Positions 34,255 to 46,500 of a stretch of 64,000 nucleotides of DNA are shown here, piece by piece. The stretch spans positions 166,211-230,210 of the forward strand of contig JBAIAA010000109.1 in assembly GCA_037893245.1 (NCBI GenBank). Direction: 5' to 3'. A program made the position numbers and the translations under genes. The first letter of the stretch is position 1. The number at the start of each line of letters is the position of its first letter. The stretch is from Crossaster papposus. Taxonomy: Eukaryota; Echinodermata; Asteroidea; Velatida; Solasteridae. The notes beneath the pieces are model-generated. The model was not told the origin of the DNA, ran no database searches, and was given only the letters and a program-made list of their open reading frames with translations.

Positions 34255-35327
34255 TATTGTTGCAAGTACTGCAAATGCAAGGGAGGTGATTGTTGTAAGA
34301 ACCCATCACTGAATGAACACTGCTCATAATTCTCATACATGGACTCTGTTGTGTTACTTTATAATAATTAAATGCTTGTTTTCTTTCTTAAAACAAAATA
34401 CGTTGTATTGTTTAAATTCCGAATTGTCAGTTAAGCTCTAGTAGATGACACAAATGTTCTAACTTTGCTCTAAGTTTGGAAAGTTTAATTAATAAATATA
34501 TATGGAAATTCCCGGTGTATGTATTTATTTGTATGGTAATAAGTTGACCGAACGGTTTTTAGAAATGTTCTTGTAAAATATCCAATGAACATCTTGAGCA
34601 CATCAGAAAATGTCTAGCTCCAACGGTTTAGAAGATACAGCTATGTCGGAAGTAGCACTTTCGATAACAAGGGCGTGGTCATATAAAAAAGGGCATGGTC
34701 ATTTCTGGGCTGTTCGCACCGGATAGAGATTTTGGCACACATCCCAAGTTGTTCATTGGGGTCATATCAGCCTAGAACAGTTGAGTTCATCCTCTCCTAA
34801 ATAATATGCATACATGTCTGAGCCAGGTCCTTTACTAAATTATGGGGGATAAACAAGAGACCGTTTAAATCTGATTAAGGTCATTTTGGTAGCCATTTTG
34901 GATTTGGGCGGACAAATCGTGGGTAGCCACAAGTTAATTTCAAAAGGCTTAGGTTCAGAACGCCACAATGAAACCAACTTTAGTGAACTTTAACAGGACA
35001 AAACGAAGATGTACTTTAAATTTAAGTAAGATGCTTTTGATGGCCATTTTAGCAGCCATTTTGGCAGCCCTTTTGGCAGCCCTTTTGACAGCCATTTTGA
35101 CAGCCATCTTGGATTAGACGATAAATCTTGGGTATTCCCCAGATTAATCTTAAAGGCCTTGGGCTTAGAATGACGGAATCACTGAAAAAACTCTGACAGA
35201 AAAAAAAAAGTAGAAGCAGTATAAACCTGATTAGGGTAATTTTGGCAGCCATTTTAGATTTTGGCGGCCATCTTGGATTTGAGGCCAAATTCTGGGTGGC
35301 TCTGGAGCTAAATTCAATGGGTGTACA

Positions 35328-36783
35328 CTCTAAAAACTGAAGTGTTAAAACCTAGCACTATCCAAGTGCTACATAAATTCAGCACTTTAAGTTTTAAGAT
35401 AGTGCTATAATAACACTTGGAGGCGTTCATTTCCAACACCATAATTGGTGCTATTTATAGTGCTATAATAACACTTGGAGGCGTTCATTTCCAACACCAT
35501 AATTGGTGCTATTCTAGCACTTCAAAGTGCTTTAATACACAAACATCTAAAACATCTAAAACATCTAAAACATAGGATATTTGTTTGGTTTTACCTCGAT
35601 AAACGTATTGTTTTGTCTAAACTTTTGACATGGTTGTTGCTTCGAGGGATCAAGTAAAAAATAAAGGCTAATTTGAAGAGACATCCTTTTGAATTTGTCA
35701 TTTCTCTGTTCAATAAAGTAAGTCTGCACAAGGACCTAACTATCTTAAATTTGTCCAAAAATTGGTCCTTGTGTCAACTAACTTCATGAAAAATCACTGC
35801 CCCCAACCACCCCGCCCTGCCCCCACTGCCCCGCCCATTTAAAAGTAACGCCTAGGAAGGACTTATATTAGCACTTCATTGGTGCTGTATCGATTAGGAA
35901 ATTTACCTACAGCAACTGACCAATCAGAAGGGAGGAAATGTGTGTTCACAATAGTCGATGTTAAATTGTGGTATTTAGTACAACAATTCACTTTTTTGAC
36001 CATGATATGTAATTATTCAAACGATTCCTCGATTGAATTTTGATTTTTGGGCAAATAGTGAGACAAAAATCGCATTACATTTTATTCGTATTCAAATGTT
36101 GACATTATTCATAAAAATTTGCTGTGACTTTTTCGTGGACAAAAAAGCGAACTATAAAACTAACAACGGCAATAGCTAAGTTTGTAGTAAGTGTTCAGTA
36201 GGTAATATCTAATAGGAATAGGTTATTATTGTATGTATGTATGTGTAATTGCAATGTGTAATAAGTTAATGTAGTATTACGTAATCTGTACACGCAGTGA
36301 ATATGTACATGTACATAATTAGAGTGTTCAACAGTAGATTTGTGTATCTTGCCAATGTGCATTGAATGTTGTACGAATGTTATTTCACAACGTTTCTTTG
36401 TAACGTTCAAAGGACGTCAAGAGAACTTCACACATTTACGTTCCCGCAACGTTTTTTCCAAACGTTCCGGAAACATTACCGTAACGTTGTAAGAACGTTC
36501 ATGGAACGTTTTTTGGTTAGCTGGGATGCTGACACTTCATCAAGTGCTGTATGGATTGCACCTTGGGGTGCTGGATGTACACCAAGATGGTGCTACAAAG
36601 GACTTAAATCAACACTATATTAGTGCTGTATTGGTAGCACTTTCACAGCACTTAGATAGTGCTGCAATGCTGACACTTCATCAAGTGCTGAAATGGCACT
36701 TGAGGTGCAGTCCCTCAGGAAGCACCTGGATAGTGCTAAATCTAACACTTAGGGATTTATTTATAACACTTCAGTTTTTAGAG
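35328..36783. mobile_element. 1.46 kb nested TIR element, TSD TGTACA
   Basis: Perfect 20-bp inverted ends CTCTAAAAACTGAAGTGTTA. TGTACA is duplicated at 35,322-35,327 and 36,784-36,789; other units of the host element carry one TGTACA at this point. Inside, a roughly 60-bp segment (AACACTTGGAGGCGTTCATT) is duplicated at about 35,399-35,513, GACACTTCATCAAGTGCTG occurs twice, and AACGTT-rich palindromes lie at 36,390-36,515. No transposase frame was recognised. Confidence 0.92.
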
Positions 36784-37474
36784 TGTACATTCAAGATGAC
36801 AAAATCACACACAAAACCGTTGATATTAAACGTAATTAGCAGTATATTTTATGTAGTTTTGGCAGCCACTTCAGATTTTGGCGGCCATCTTGGATTTGAG
36901 TTCAAATTCTGGGTGGCTCTGGAGCCAAATTCAATGGGTGTACATTCAACTTGAGATGACAGAATCACCCAAAAAACGTTGATATTAAACGTAATTAGCA
37001 GTATAGGCCTATATGTATTTTATGTAATTTTGGCAGCCATTTTAGATTTTGGCGGCCATCTTGGATTTGAGGCCAAATTCTGGGTGGCTCTGGAGCTAAA
37101 TTCAATGGGTGTACATTCAATATGACAGAATTCCAAAAACAAAACGTTGATATTAAACGTAATTAGCAGTATATATGTATTTTATGTAATTTTGGCAGCC
37201 ATTTCAGATTTTGGCGGCCATCTTGGATTTGAGGTCAAATTCTGGGTGGCTCTGGAGCTAAATTCAATGGGTGTACATTCAAGATGACAGAATTACTAAA
37301 AAAAACGTTGATATTAAACGTAATTAGCAGTATATACGTAATTTATGTAATTTTAGCGGCCATTTTGGATTTTGGCGGCCATTTTGAATTAGGGGCAAAA
37401 ATCAGGGTGGCCCCAAGCTAATATCAAATGGTTGAGGTTCAGGATGATGAAACCGTTGAGAAAACCTTGACAGG

Positions 37475-38065
37475 GATGCCTCGGTTGTTTTGCCCCAAAA
37501 CTGTTTCTAACGTTAAAGATTGATGACAGAGGTACAAATGTGCCAATTATGGCACATATAAATTCGACAATGCCAGGGGTTAAGATCGCGCAAGGCATGG
37601 TGGGAAAACATGGGGCAGCAAGATCGTAGCCAAGGTAACGAGGTTGACATAATTTCCCACTTTCAAATTATAAGGGGAGGGGGCGACAATTTTGTGGCCC
37701 TCCCCCTCTAAATTTGGCCTGTACAGGCTGTACACCGTCACTGCATATTGAAAAGCTATTAACTTTCTCCGACTTGCGCTGTAGCACTGAGGTCGTTAAC
37801 AATTATCTTAGGAGCAATAATTTAATCAAAGGGCGGAATCGGCACTTCTGAAAAAACCTTTACCGCGGTGTAAAGAACAAACACGCGACCGGGACAGTAA
37901 AAGTATGCACAAAGAGCGCAAAATAAACTTTGCAACTAAATGTTTTCTAATGATTGCCGTTTTGTCACAAATGTCATTTTTCAAGAGTGCCCCCTTTTGT
38001 TTTACGGGTTTCCGTGTTTTCACGAATGCCTATATATATATATATATATACGTATTATGTGACCT
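37475..38065. other. Non-coding spacer
   Basis: No gene seen; a (TA)n run lies at about 38,031-38,050. Confidence 0.4.
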
Positions 38066-38308
38066 GGGGCCAATTTCACGGAGCTGCTAAGCACGAAAAT
38101 TTGCTTAGCATAAAAATTTGTCCTTGGTAAAAACAAGGTTACAGACAAAATTTTCACGTTATCTTTATTGTTTTTGATTGATAATCAGCTGTTTTTTTGC
38201 TTAGCATGAAAAACACGTTGAATTTTGGCTGATAACTTGTTGTTAATGAGCAAGACTTTTTTGTGCTAAGCACATTTTTTTGCTTAGCAGCTCCGTGAAA
38301 TTGGCCCC
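38066..38308. mobile_element. MITE, GAGCTGCTAAGCA family (best copy)
   Basis: A 243 bp element with inverted ends of about 35 bp starting GGGGCCAATTTCACGGAGCT, followed by inner TTGCTTAGCA on both sides. It is the cleanest member of the family listed at 868-1,102. Confidence 0.9.
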
Positions 38309-38628
38309 TGCTCCCACGAAATCAGAGTAAAGTTTACCTTTTGATATTTTGAGATATTGGTATTTCCAGATTCCTTGAATTCTTAGCTTTAAAAGGATTA
38401 TAATTTATTGGGTATAGGATATTAATGCCGCGATCTTTGATGTGAAAATATCATGATATTTTTATATTTTCATTAATTTCGCTACAATTTACTCCGTGGG
38501 TACGCTCAGTAAAAATCTAATTTAGATTTTGTCTGCTAATCTTTTGCAAAAAAATACTTGTATCATGCCCAAAACCCCTGAAACGATTCCCCACTGTCAA
38601 ATCGGCTATTTTCAATAATAACTCAAAA

Positions 38629-39271
38629 TAAAGCCCCTTTCACACTAGACGATTTCCCTGGCAATTCCCCGGGGAATTGCCAGGGAATTTCGGTCACGGT
38701 CTGTTCACACTGCCAAAGAAATCCCCGGGAAACTGCTTTTCCCCGGGAAATATTTACCCCTGCTCGGGAGTAGGGTTAAAGGAGAAATCCCCGGGGTTTA
38801 ACGTTTTTCCCGGGGAAAAGCAACTAGTGTGAACGTCGCAGGGTTTGAACTTACCCCACCTTTTTGCGTCCACGGGTAATCTCGAAAGGTCACAGGGTCA
38901 CAAATAGCCCGCCAAATAATTCGCGCGGTGACTTAGTATTGTAATGAAGTAAATATATTTACAGTTAAGTACAAAAGACAAATAATAACGTTTGCAAATT
39001 ATACAAATAATTTAATTTTAAAGAATATGAGCAAAATGAATGTTTTTAATATTTAATAAAAGAAGTGTCGTGAACAAGACTGTGTTTAGCTTCCTTCTCG
39101 TGTACGTGTATTTATAATTTCCCGGGGTTTGATGGCCAGTGTGAAACGACCGTGCAGATTCCCGGGAAATAGTGTCCCCGGGAGTTACCAAATGGGTCTA
39201 GTGTGAACGGTTGCTGGGGTGTTGGTGGGGTATTTCCCGGGGATTGGCTTTGCAGCGTGAAAAGGGCTATA
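38629..39271. mobile_element. TIR element with CCCCGGGGAAT repeats
   Basis: Ends AAAGCCCCTTTCACACT and reversed TAGCCCTTTTCACGCTG, with TTCCCCGGGGAAT palindromes just inside both. It is a relative in style of the elements at 53,541 and 55,121 (CACACTAGAC start). About 640 bp, non-coding. The edges are approximate. Confidence 0.7.
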
Positions 39272-39870
39272 CTAGCGCGACTTTACGCCGTTTGTGTGCA
39301 GAGGTCACAAATAATTATGTTCACATGCCCGATAGAAATATGCAGGTCCCCCTTTGGGATTTGGTCAAAATGACTTTGCTGTACACCCATACAAAAATGG
39401 AATTGTGATTTTAGTAGATTATTGGCTCTAGAATGTAAATGGCGACAATTTGTCGGACTTTACAATTATGCACTGTGATTGGTCAATCTTTTAAGGGGTG
39501 TGGCCTACTGCATTGGTCTATTTGCAGGGAATGAAGAAACACAAACGGGCTTGGTAACCCTACCTGTGGTATAACGTGTAACCTCAACTTATAATACCAA
39601 CAAGGGGCGCAGCATGAGGACATTCTATTGTTCGTACTTGACCAAAACAAATTGTGGGTCAGAGTATTAGTTGTACCAAGTATTAGGCTAGGTGTGTAAA
39701 CCGTATTATTTGTTTGACTGTTGCATGTAGTACGGATACTGGATAGTCTTGTTTGCAAGACGATCTAATCGCGGTATGCAGCGCGCGTAGGCCGCCAATG
39801 CGGGCGCTCTCTAACGTACGCCGTAGACCACGCCATGACCTTCGATAAGATCGTCTTATATATCTCCTAT

Positions 39871-40270
39871 AATAAGCCATTTGCGCGTGACCCCGAGTTA
39901 AATTTGAATAACATCTGGTACACTGACTTGCTCACACAGCTTGGCACAGTTTAACTTTAAATTCTCCAGACCAAAGACGCTGTTGTTATATCACGTGATT
40001 CGGGCAAGCCTTACGCGTCATACGCTAGCAACCCCCAGCTCTGGAATGGTCTGGTGTCTTTTTTGCCATTCTCACCCATTGTAAACAATGTATTGGTGCT
40101 GAGCGTCAATACGTAACTATGCAAAAGCTTGCCCCGAATCACGTGATATAGCAACAGTGTCTTTGGTCTGGAGAATTTAAAGTTAAACTGTGCCAAGCTA
40201 GCTGTGTGAACAAGTCAGTGTACCAGATATTGTTTAAATTTAACTCGGGGTCACGCGCAAATGGCTTATT
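39871..40270. repeat. 400-bp palindrome
   Basis: Arms of about 140 bp begin AATAAGCCATTTGCGCGTGA and its complement, with small mismatches and a roughly 100 bp centre. TCACGTGAT occurs near both inner ends. Confidence 0.88.
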
Positions 40271-40271
40271 A

Positions 40272-40464
40272 AATCGCTCGGAAAATTTCGAGTGAAATAA
40301 TTGTGTCGCATTGCGCGTGTGACGTTACGTAAATAATCGCATGACGTAACATGCATACTCGCTGACTCATTGGTCAAGTTTCTGTTACGTCACGTAATTA
40401 TGCAAGCAAAGTCACACGCGCATGCAAATGCGACACAATTCCGCTCGGAATTTTCCAAGCGATT
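40272..40464. repeat. 193-bp palindrome adjoining the previous one
   Basis: AATCGCTCGGAAAATTTCGA and the complement of AATCGCTTGGAAAATTCCGA bound inner ATTGTGTCGCAT and GTTACGT arms. Probably another foldback MITE inserted next to the first. Confidence 0.8.
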
Positions 40465-40476
40465 AGAGGAGATATA

Positions 40477-40925
40477 CAGGGTGGTCCAAAAAAAACTATA
40501 CCCAACTTTGGAGGCCATTTGTATTGATGTTTCAGATACATGAAATTATATCATTTGTTGAACTAACTGAAATGAACAAAACCAGAAGCCTATCTATTAA
40601 AAAGTATTATTTATCCATTTTAGTGTAAATAAAAGAAGCTCTCGCAAAAACATTTGTCAAAGGACTATCGCGTCATTACATTATTGTGTCATATCATATT
40701 CAAACATGTTTATGCATTGACAGCTCCCGTGGAAAAGCCATTTTTACACATACTCGCTAAAAATAGGAATATCTCCAAAAATATTAATGTAATATCTTCC
40801 CTATTTTCACCAATAATGCTCAACGATATATGCTTTAATAATATGCAAACCAAATTACTAAAATATTTTTTATCATCTAGGAGAAAATGGCCTCAAGTTG
40901 GGTATAGTTTTTTTTGACCAACCTG
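40477..40925. mobile_element. mariner-type MITE, TA duplication
   Basis: Ends CAGGGTGGTCCAAAAAAAAC and reversed CAGGTTGGTCAAAAAAAACT, followed by TATACCCAACTT on both arms; TA flanks at 40,475-40,476 and 40,926-40,927. CAGGG..CCAAAA ends with a TA target are typical of Tc1/mariner. It interrupts an arm (GACGATCTTATCGAAGGTC) whose partner at 39,838-39,860 has no insert. The frame inside is not a transposase. Confidence 0.88.
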
Positions 40926-41238
40926 TACAAGACGATCTTATCGAAGGTCATTAGCCTCTGTCATGACCTTTCTAAAAGGTCAACGCGAGGAAAATTGTCA
41001 AAATGGCGGCGCTTACCAACAGCAACACGTGTGTCGTCGATGTCAGAACTTTATGGCTTACGACGGAGCTCTAAAGGCTGTGGTTATTTCGAAAGGATAA
41101 ATCGTAGGCATAAGGCTAAATGTCATCCAAAACCGTAAAATTACGAAAGAGAAAGAAACAGCGACTGAAAAAATGGTCAGTTTGTGAAAGCGTGCTGCGC
41201 TATATACGTACGTGCGTAGCTAGCAGATGTCAGACAAG

Positions 41239-41291
41239 TCGACCGTTGAGACAACTCGCCCGTTGAGACAACTCGCCCGTTGAGACAACTC
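41239..41291. repeat. 17-bp tandem repeat, three copies
   Basis: GTTGAGACAACTCGCCC is repeated three times, the last unit changed. The unit contains TTGAGACAA. Confidence 0.85.
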
Positions 41292-43011
41292 GACCTTTGG
41301 GAGAGCTATAGCTGTACTTCGACGTTTACATTGTTTATAAACAGTTAATGTTGGGCCGACTTTCCTCATGCAATGTTGCCATACTTCTTTGTTGACAAAC
41401 TGCAAATTCATTGTACCTTTACCATGTTAATGTTATTAATGCTTGCTATTTATCCTCTGTTAACAATTTAGGTGTAAGCTTAGTCCGAAAAAAACACCAA
41501 AACGGTGGCGTCCAGAAATTGTGCTCACAATCGACCGAGTGCTCCCTAATTGGTCGTGGCGCAATTGAATAATTCTTGAAAAATTCAAGTTTAATATTTA
41601 CGAAGTTCTTTTAATGTCAGGCTTCAGTCAATAAAAGGGTAAAATATTACTAGATTTCACAGGCGTCTGTACATTTAATGTGACAGTATTTAAAACTGGT
41701 TTTTAAATTAACATTGCAGGATTAGGAATGTTGAGGTTTAACGTCCAGTAATTATGTGAACCAAGTGCTTGTGTGTAAAGCCCCAAATTTATATTTGATG
41801 TCAAAAAATAATTAAAAATACAAAAATAATATTGCTTGTACATGTATCAAGTTGTATGAATTGGCCCCAGAATTTGTTTACTGTTTGGCATTCAAATATG
41901 GCTTCAGTTCAGTGCCACTGAATTTTTTGTTTTGTTTAAATGTTAATTGGGCCTAACCGGTTTTCTAAGGAGCATAAATACACGGCGGGTCTTTTCAAGT
42001 GCAGGAAAGAAAATCTAGTTTTATGATTGGCCATTTTTTATTAAGTATTTCCCCGCAATTCACTAACTATCTGTTGTCTTTCCTCCATGGTATAGCTACT
42101 TACGTTAGTTTTACGCGCGAGCTCGGAAGCCATATTGACAAATTTCCTCAAAACGCCCTCTTCGGTTGATTTTCGTCATTTCATGACAGAGGCTAATGGC
42201 GTGGACTACGGCGTACGTTAGAGGGCGCCCACATCGGCGGCCTACGCGCCCGGAATACCGCGAGGTCGTCTTGCAAACGAGACTATACACGTACTACATG
42301 CAATGGGCAAATACTAGAGACGGTTTACGCACCTAGCCTGCAAGTACTTGGTCCAACAAATACTGTGACCCACAATTTGTTTGGGTCAAGTACGACAAAT
42401 AGAATGTCCTCATGCTGCGCCCCTTGTTGGTATTATAAGTTGAGATTACACGTTATAGCACAGGTAGGTAGGGTTACCAAGCCCGTTTGTGTCAGTTCTC
42501 CATTCGCTGTAAATGGACAAGTGCAGTTATGATTGGTCAATTTTTAAGGGGTGTGGCCTACTGAGTAGGCCAAGCCCCTTAAAAGAATTGACCAATCACA
42601 GTTCACAATTGTAAGGTCCGACAAATTGTCGGCATTTGCCCGACCCAAAATTCGTGCCAAAATTACATTCTAGAGCCAATATCACATCTATACTAAAATC
42701 ACAATTCCATTTTTTTGTATGGAAATCACACCAAGGCCATGCACTGCTCAACCGTGACCGATCGTGATCCTTTCTCTGGACCTATCAATGAGTGTGTTGT
42801 ATACCATCGACGATCAGTTCCTATGTCACCGATCGTGTTAATGCATAAACATGATCATTCATTATAATCGGGTCAATCCAATACGGTCCACTCCACCTCA
42901 ATTCAGTTGCGAAGGCGGCTACGCCTGTTGTTGAAGCGGACGTGTCCGGTGGGTCTGCTGTGCGTCACCCGTGAAGCCCACTCCCAGTTCCAACACGACA
43001 GACGAAGAGCC

Positions 43012-43092
43012 ATGGCGACAAATTGCTGCAAGAAAGTTTGCGATTATCTGGGGTTCAGTGGCGAATCGGTACATCGGTTTACTCTCCCACAG
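43012..43092 (+). CDS. Rolling-stone-like membrane protein, exon 1
   Basis: ATG in AGCCATGGCG context, 27 codons (MATNCCKKVCDYLGFSGESV and on to LPQ), donor GTAAGT at 43,093. The phase-0 end joins in frame to exon 2 at 58,472. The cysteine-rich cytosolic start (NCCKKVC) is like the CC-rich N-termini of rolling-stone family proteins. The spliced product (exons 43,012-43,092, 58,472-58,721, 59,390-59,976) is 305 residues, close to the usual 270-310. The intervening 15.4 kb intron is almost entirely transposon DNA. Confidence 0.8.
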
Positions 43093-43499
43093 GTAAGTTG
43101 AAACTGAATTGCTGTTGCCACTCTCTATAGCTTTGATGTTGTTCGTGACACGGGATCATCGATCGCGTGTTAACTTCTCAGTGTATTAAGTATACACTGA
43201 TCTGTGCTAAACTTACCGTATCCATATTACTATTCTTTTTACGACTGTATTTTACATTATTTACATCTGTGTGAATATAATTTGTGATACCAAAGCAATA
43301 ATTTGCTTTCACTCTTCACATTACACCTTGAGATTAGGGGTATTTCACCGAGTTCTATATGGCAGGCTATATTATATTGGCAAAAACTCATAATCGGCTG
43401 TAGGATAATGGACGTATTCAAAACAATTAAACATGCAAAAAGAGAATTACTTCCTTGGGTAAAACACTGGCAGTTTCCCGGCACTGTGGGGTGAATTAT

Positions 43500-43582
43500 C
43501 TCAGTATATACAACTGTACATGTACAAGTGCATACACCCCCATGTACATGTACATGTACAACCACAATGTACATGTACATGG
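43500..43582. repeat. ACATGT-rich simple repeat
   Basis: Runs of TACATGTACATG interrupted by CACCCCC. The same palindromic word is scattered through the window (e.g. 16,240-16,262, 22,822-22,860, 23,861-23,880). Confidence 0.8.
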
Positions 43583-43612
43583 AGAAATATAATCAAACAC
43601 GGAGCAATTTAT

Positions 43613-43760
43613 GCAGGGCCCACTCACAACTTTCGACTTTATTTACCCTATATGACATAGAATGGACTGACCCTAACCCTGTAAACCCCAATACCCATAG
43701 AATACAGGGCCACTCCATTCTATGTCACATAGGGTTAATAAAGTCGAGAGTGGGCCCTGC
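43613..43760. mobile_element. 148-bp foldback MITE
   Basis: GCAGGGCCCACTCACAACTT pairs with the complement of GTCGAGAGTGGGCCCTGC, continuing through TTCTATGTCATATAGGG-like arms of about 57 bp. Non-coding. Confidence 0.85.
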
Positions 43761-44224
43761 TGGCCCTGCATTCTCAGATCCGGTTCTATTTCCCGTATAT
43801 GTCTTGTGTTTTGGTTTTACTTTGTTTGCAAGATATCTTTCAGCATTTTTCCACAGAATACAAACACTAAAACAAAACGGCGGATACGACCTTCAATTTC
43901 TTGTTTCGAATTTATGAGGCCTTTATTATATACAATCATGACAGTTCATATTATTTCCAAAATACAAAAGCACGGTACAGGTTGGTAACGAGAAAAGAAA
44001 AGAAACAAATCGACAGAATCGACAGAACACCCGACAAAAATGAAGATGACATCTTTATCTACATTGATAATTTTCTTACGCCGATGTTTAACTCATCAGA
44101 ATTATTTTGGGAAAAACAGTTTTGCAAAAAAAACCGGTCCGATGTTACGAGACTTGCACGCCCAAAGAAACACTCCGCATGACAAAAATGTTGGTAAATA
44201 CCCACACGAAAAATGCATAGTATA

Positions 44225-45125
44225 ATAACCGTATATATAATGCCCATCGCCATGTGGAAAAACAATGTCTAATACGCTGCATTGGAAAGTGGGGCTTATT
44301 TTCATCACATTAGCATTTTTGTATCATTTTGTAAGCTGTATTCCAGAGTAATATGAAACGCGTGCGTAAATGGGCAGCAGAATATACCTACAAATTACAG
44401 GCTTAATCGCGAAGTTGGTCCGTGATTGTCGTATTTGTTTTTGCAGTGGGATTATGCGAAGTATTATCACACCCATGCTTGTCTTATAATAGGGAAGGCA
44501 AAGTTATTTGGGTTTTGTTTTATTGTTTCCTTTTCTACTACATGTACAACGTTTACACAATCAAACCCTTTTTTTATCAAGCGCGATATGTAGCACCCCC
44601 CCCCCCCCCCCTTCTCCTTTGTGTGGGTCATTGTGTTTCCGGAATCTAAGGAATTCTTTGTAGGTTTTAAAGGGGGTTGCTAGGTAACAATAGTGTGGAG
44701 TGTGTATAGGGTACATAGGGACATAATGAGGGGGAGGGTAGGGGGTTGGGGGGGGGGGGGCCGCTCTGTCATTATATGGTACATGTATACTTATTTCGGT
44801 GATTTACTATAGGAACCTTCCCCATCCTTTCAAATACCAACACCCTGTGCTATTAAACTGTGCACTAAACAGCTAACTCCACCAAACCCTTGTGTTGGAG
44901 TTTGGCTGAATGGGAAATCGTTACACGCACGGCCTTCAACCAAGTTGTGTCAAACCAGAGCTTATTTAGTCATATTGATTTCTCTGTTCATTTTGATGGG
45001 GGGTTAAAGACAGTCGCCCCTAAAGGTATACCCATATAAATGTAATACCCATCGCCATGTTGAAAAAACAGTATGTCTATACGCTCCATTCGTTATGGAA
45101 AGGGATTATTTTCAGCAAATCTAGC
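44225..45125. repeat. Two diverged copies of a 90-bp sequence
   Basis: ATGCCCATCGCCATG to CTTATTTTCATCACATTAGC (44,240-44,315) reappears as ATACCCATCGCCATG to GATTATTTTCAGCAAATC (45,045-45,123) in direct orientation, about 800 bp apart. The space between holds a MITE relative (44,577-44,770). Confidence 0.6.
44577..44770. mobile_element. MITE, GCACGATATGTGGCAG family, second copy
   Basis: An inverted, diverged copy of the element at 48,575-48,776. It shares CATTGTGTTTCCGGAATCT, AGGTAACAATAGTGT and the poly-C/poly-G blocks. Confidence 0.7.
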
Positions 45126-45639
45126 TGCATGGTAGTTCTGTGCTGTGTAGCTGTTTTGCATATGACCTTATAACTGCAGCGCTTTATTTATCAAACCCGC
45201 TGGTATTTGTGTATGGCATGCATGCTCTGCTGCGCATGACAATGATCAACATCATTATATACAATATCGTTATTTGTGGAATGTTTAATTTCGTGTGAGG
45301 CACCAGAACTATAATGTACATGACAAACAGAAGAGATTGGTTTTTACACATAAAAAAGGCAACTTTTAAAAATATTTAACATGAAGTGGATTTTATTAAC
45401 AAATTTTCAATTTGTTCTCTGGTTCTAACAGGGTAAAATAATTTCAAAGTGAAAAAGATTAAATATCTATAAAATGTCGGTATATAATTTTCTTTCGACG
45501 TTTTATTCCAAAGTGGATGACTGTTCTATTGATGCCCTTGAACAAATGACAGGGGATGTTGTTTTGAAAAAACGGTGTACAAAAAGTGGGAATTGGAATT
45601 TTTCTTACTGTACTCGAGATGGATTTACCTTAACGAAAC

Positions 45640-45803
45640 TCGATCCGAAGCGGGTTCAGGCCGATAGTGCCGGGAAGCACACCCACGCAATTCCGGCCTT
45701 GCTCGCTGCCGACAGACATTTCCAAACTTGGCGTGTTTATGTGTCATCCGTTTTGAATTTGGGGAAAACTTTGCGTTTATATACGTCATCCAGCGCGAAC
45801 TGG
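45640..45803. mobile_element. Second copy of the TTAA MITE (left end lost)
   Basis: Matches the complement of 13,192-13,413 from AACGAAACTCGATCCGAAGC to GCGCGAACTGG followed by TTAA at 45,804-45,807. The left end is replaced by unrelated DNA. The 129-codon open frame at 45,474-45,863 runs through it and is probably fortuitous. Confidence 0.75.
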
Positions 45804-46055
45804 TTAAAAGTGCGCTTCAAATGGACCGACACATCACGACTTTTTTTATACAGAAGTTTCTAACCGGCGCACAAAAAAAGCAAAACTATATATAATTATA
45901 CCATGCGCGATACAAATCAAATGAACTCTATTAAGTATTATTGCCAATGCCGTCATGTTAACACTATTTGTATATCTATTTAAAAGATTTGTTTCTTTGT
46001 TTGAACTTCATGAGCTCGGTTGGTAGCGCGTCGGTATGATATTCCGGGCCCGGCG

Positions 46056-46446
46056 GCGAATTTTTTTTTCCCAAACAGGTTTGCACAATTTCATGAATTA
46101 TTCAGTAGTTGCGTTAATCGCTGTACAACACTTAGGTTCTAGGTTTCCTTTTCCCCTTAAATTAAAAATACTGTAAAGATATCAATTTGACTAGGAAAAA
46201 CGAGGTGACCTACTACACCAGGATTCGAACCCGGGATCTTTGATCTATAACCAATCCCCTATCCACTACACTACGTATAGCAGCTCGACAACAGCTGTTC
46301 TTTAAAGTGATTTATTGTAACTAGTTAACTAATAACAACAATGCTGTGACGTCATGTTTTATTCCGATGAATAAACATAACTTCTCATCCAAACTACTGA
46401 ATAATTCATGAAATTGTGCAAACCTGTTTGGGAAAAAAAAATTCGC
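46056..46446. mobile_element. Foldback element, 9-bp GC-rich TSD (Mutator-like)
   Basis: Near-perfect inverted ends of over 50 bp start GCGAATTTTTTTTTCCCAAA. GGCCCGGCG precedes and GGCCCGGGG follows, a 9-bp duplication with one change. Nine-bp duplications and long TIRs fit Mutator-like elements. A relative with a 9-bp CGCCCGGCG duplication is at 54,359-54,588. The centre carries a tRNA-like sequence on the minus strand. Confidence 0.8.
46211..46280 (-). tRNA. tRNA-like sequence, probably a pseudogene
   Basis: On the minus strand TAGTGTAGTGG (A box) and GGTTCGAATCC (perfect B box) are spaced as in a tRNA, and the T stem pairs CCGGG/CCTGG. The acceptor stem does not pair in the canonical register, so a functional tRNA is unlikely. 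It lies inside the foldback element. Confidence 0.5.
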
Positions 46447-46500
46447 GGCCCGGGGGTCTCGGGTTCAAATTTTGCTCCTTCCACTTTGACAAAAAATAAA

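Larger units (their letters stand above)
32129..37474. mobile_element. 5.3 kb long-inverted-repeat element
   Basis: Ends CCTGTCAAGGTTTTCTCAAC at both sides. Each arm contains about 165-bp tandem units with GGCGGCCATCTTGGATTTGA, CCCATTGAATTTAGCTCCAG and TTGATATTAAACGTAATTAG: about three units on the left (32,215-32,580) and four or more on the right (36,830-37,390), plus pieces near 35,030-35,320. The inverted arms run inward to about 32,790 and 34,670, leaving a 1.9 kb unique centre without a transposase. The right arm is interrupted by the element at 35,328-36,783. Confidence 0.85.
39390..42721. mobile_element. 3.3 kb composite inverted-repeat element
   Basis: Arms 39,390-39,850 and about 42,190-42,721 are inverted copies, e.g. 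GGAATTGTGATTTTAGTA, AAGGGGTGTGGCCTACTG, GGGGCGCAGCATGAGGACAT and ACGTACGCCGTAGACCACGCC each with its complement. The interior contains two further palindromes (39,871-40,270 and 40,272-40,464) and a mariner-like MITE (40,477-40,925). The right end lies about 290 bp upstream of the rolling-stone-like start codon. No transposase was recognised. Confidence 0.8.
46012..46500 (+). repeat. tRNA-derived sequence split by a foldback element
   Basis: GAGCTCGGTTGGTAGCGCGT (A-box-like) is followed by the insert 46,056-46,446, then GGGTCTCGGGTTCAAATT (B-box-like). Without the insert the two boxes lie about 35 bp apart, close to tRNA spacing. Best read as a tRNA-derived SINE head or tRNA pseudogene. Confidence 0.6.

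Noticed and set aside
36526-36954. 142-codon open frame
   Set aside because: Crosses the right border of the 35,328-36,783 element into repeat units of the host element, so it is a by-product of repeats.
45474-45863. 129-codon plus-strand open frame
   Set aside because: Its second half runs through a copy of a non-coding TTAA MITE; no domain seen in the first half.
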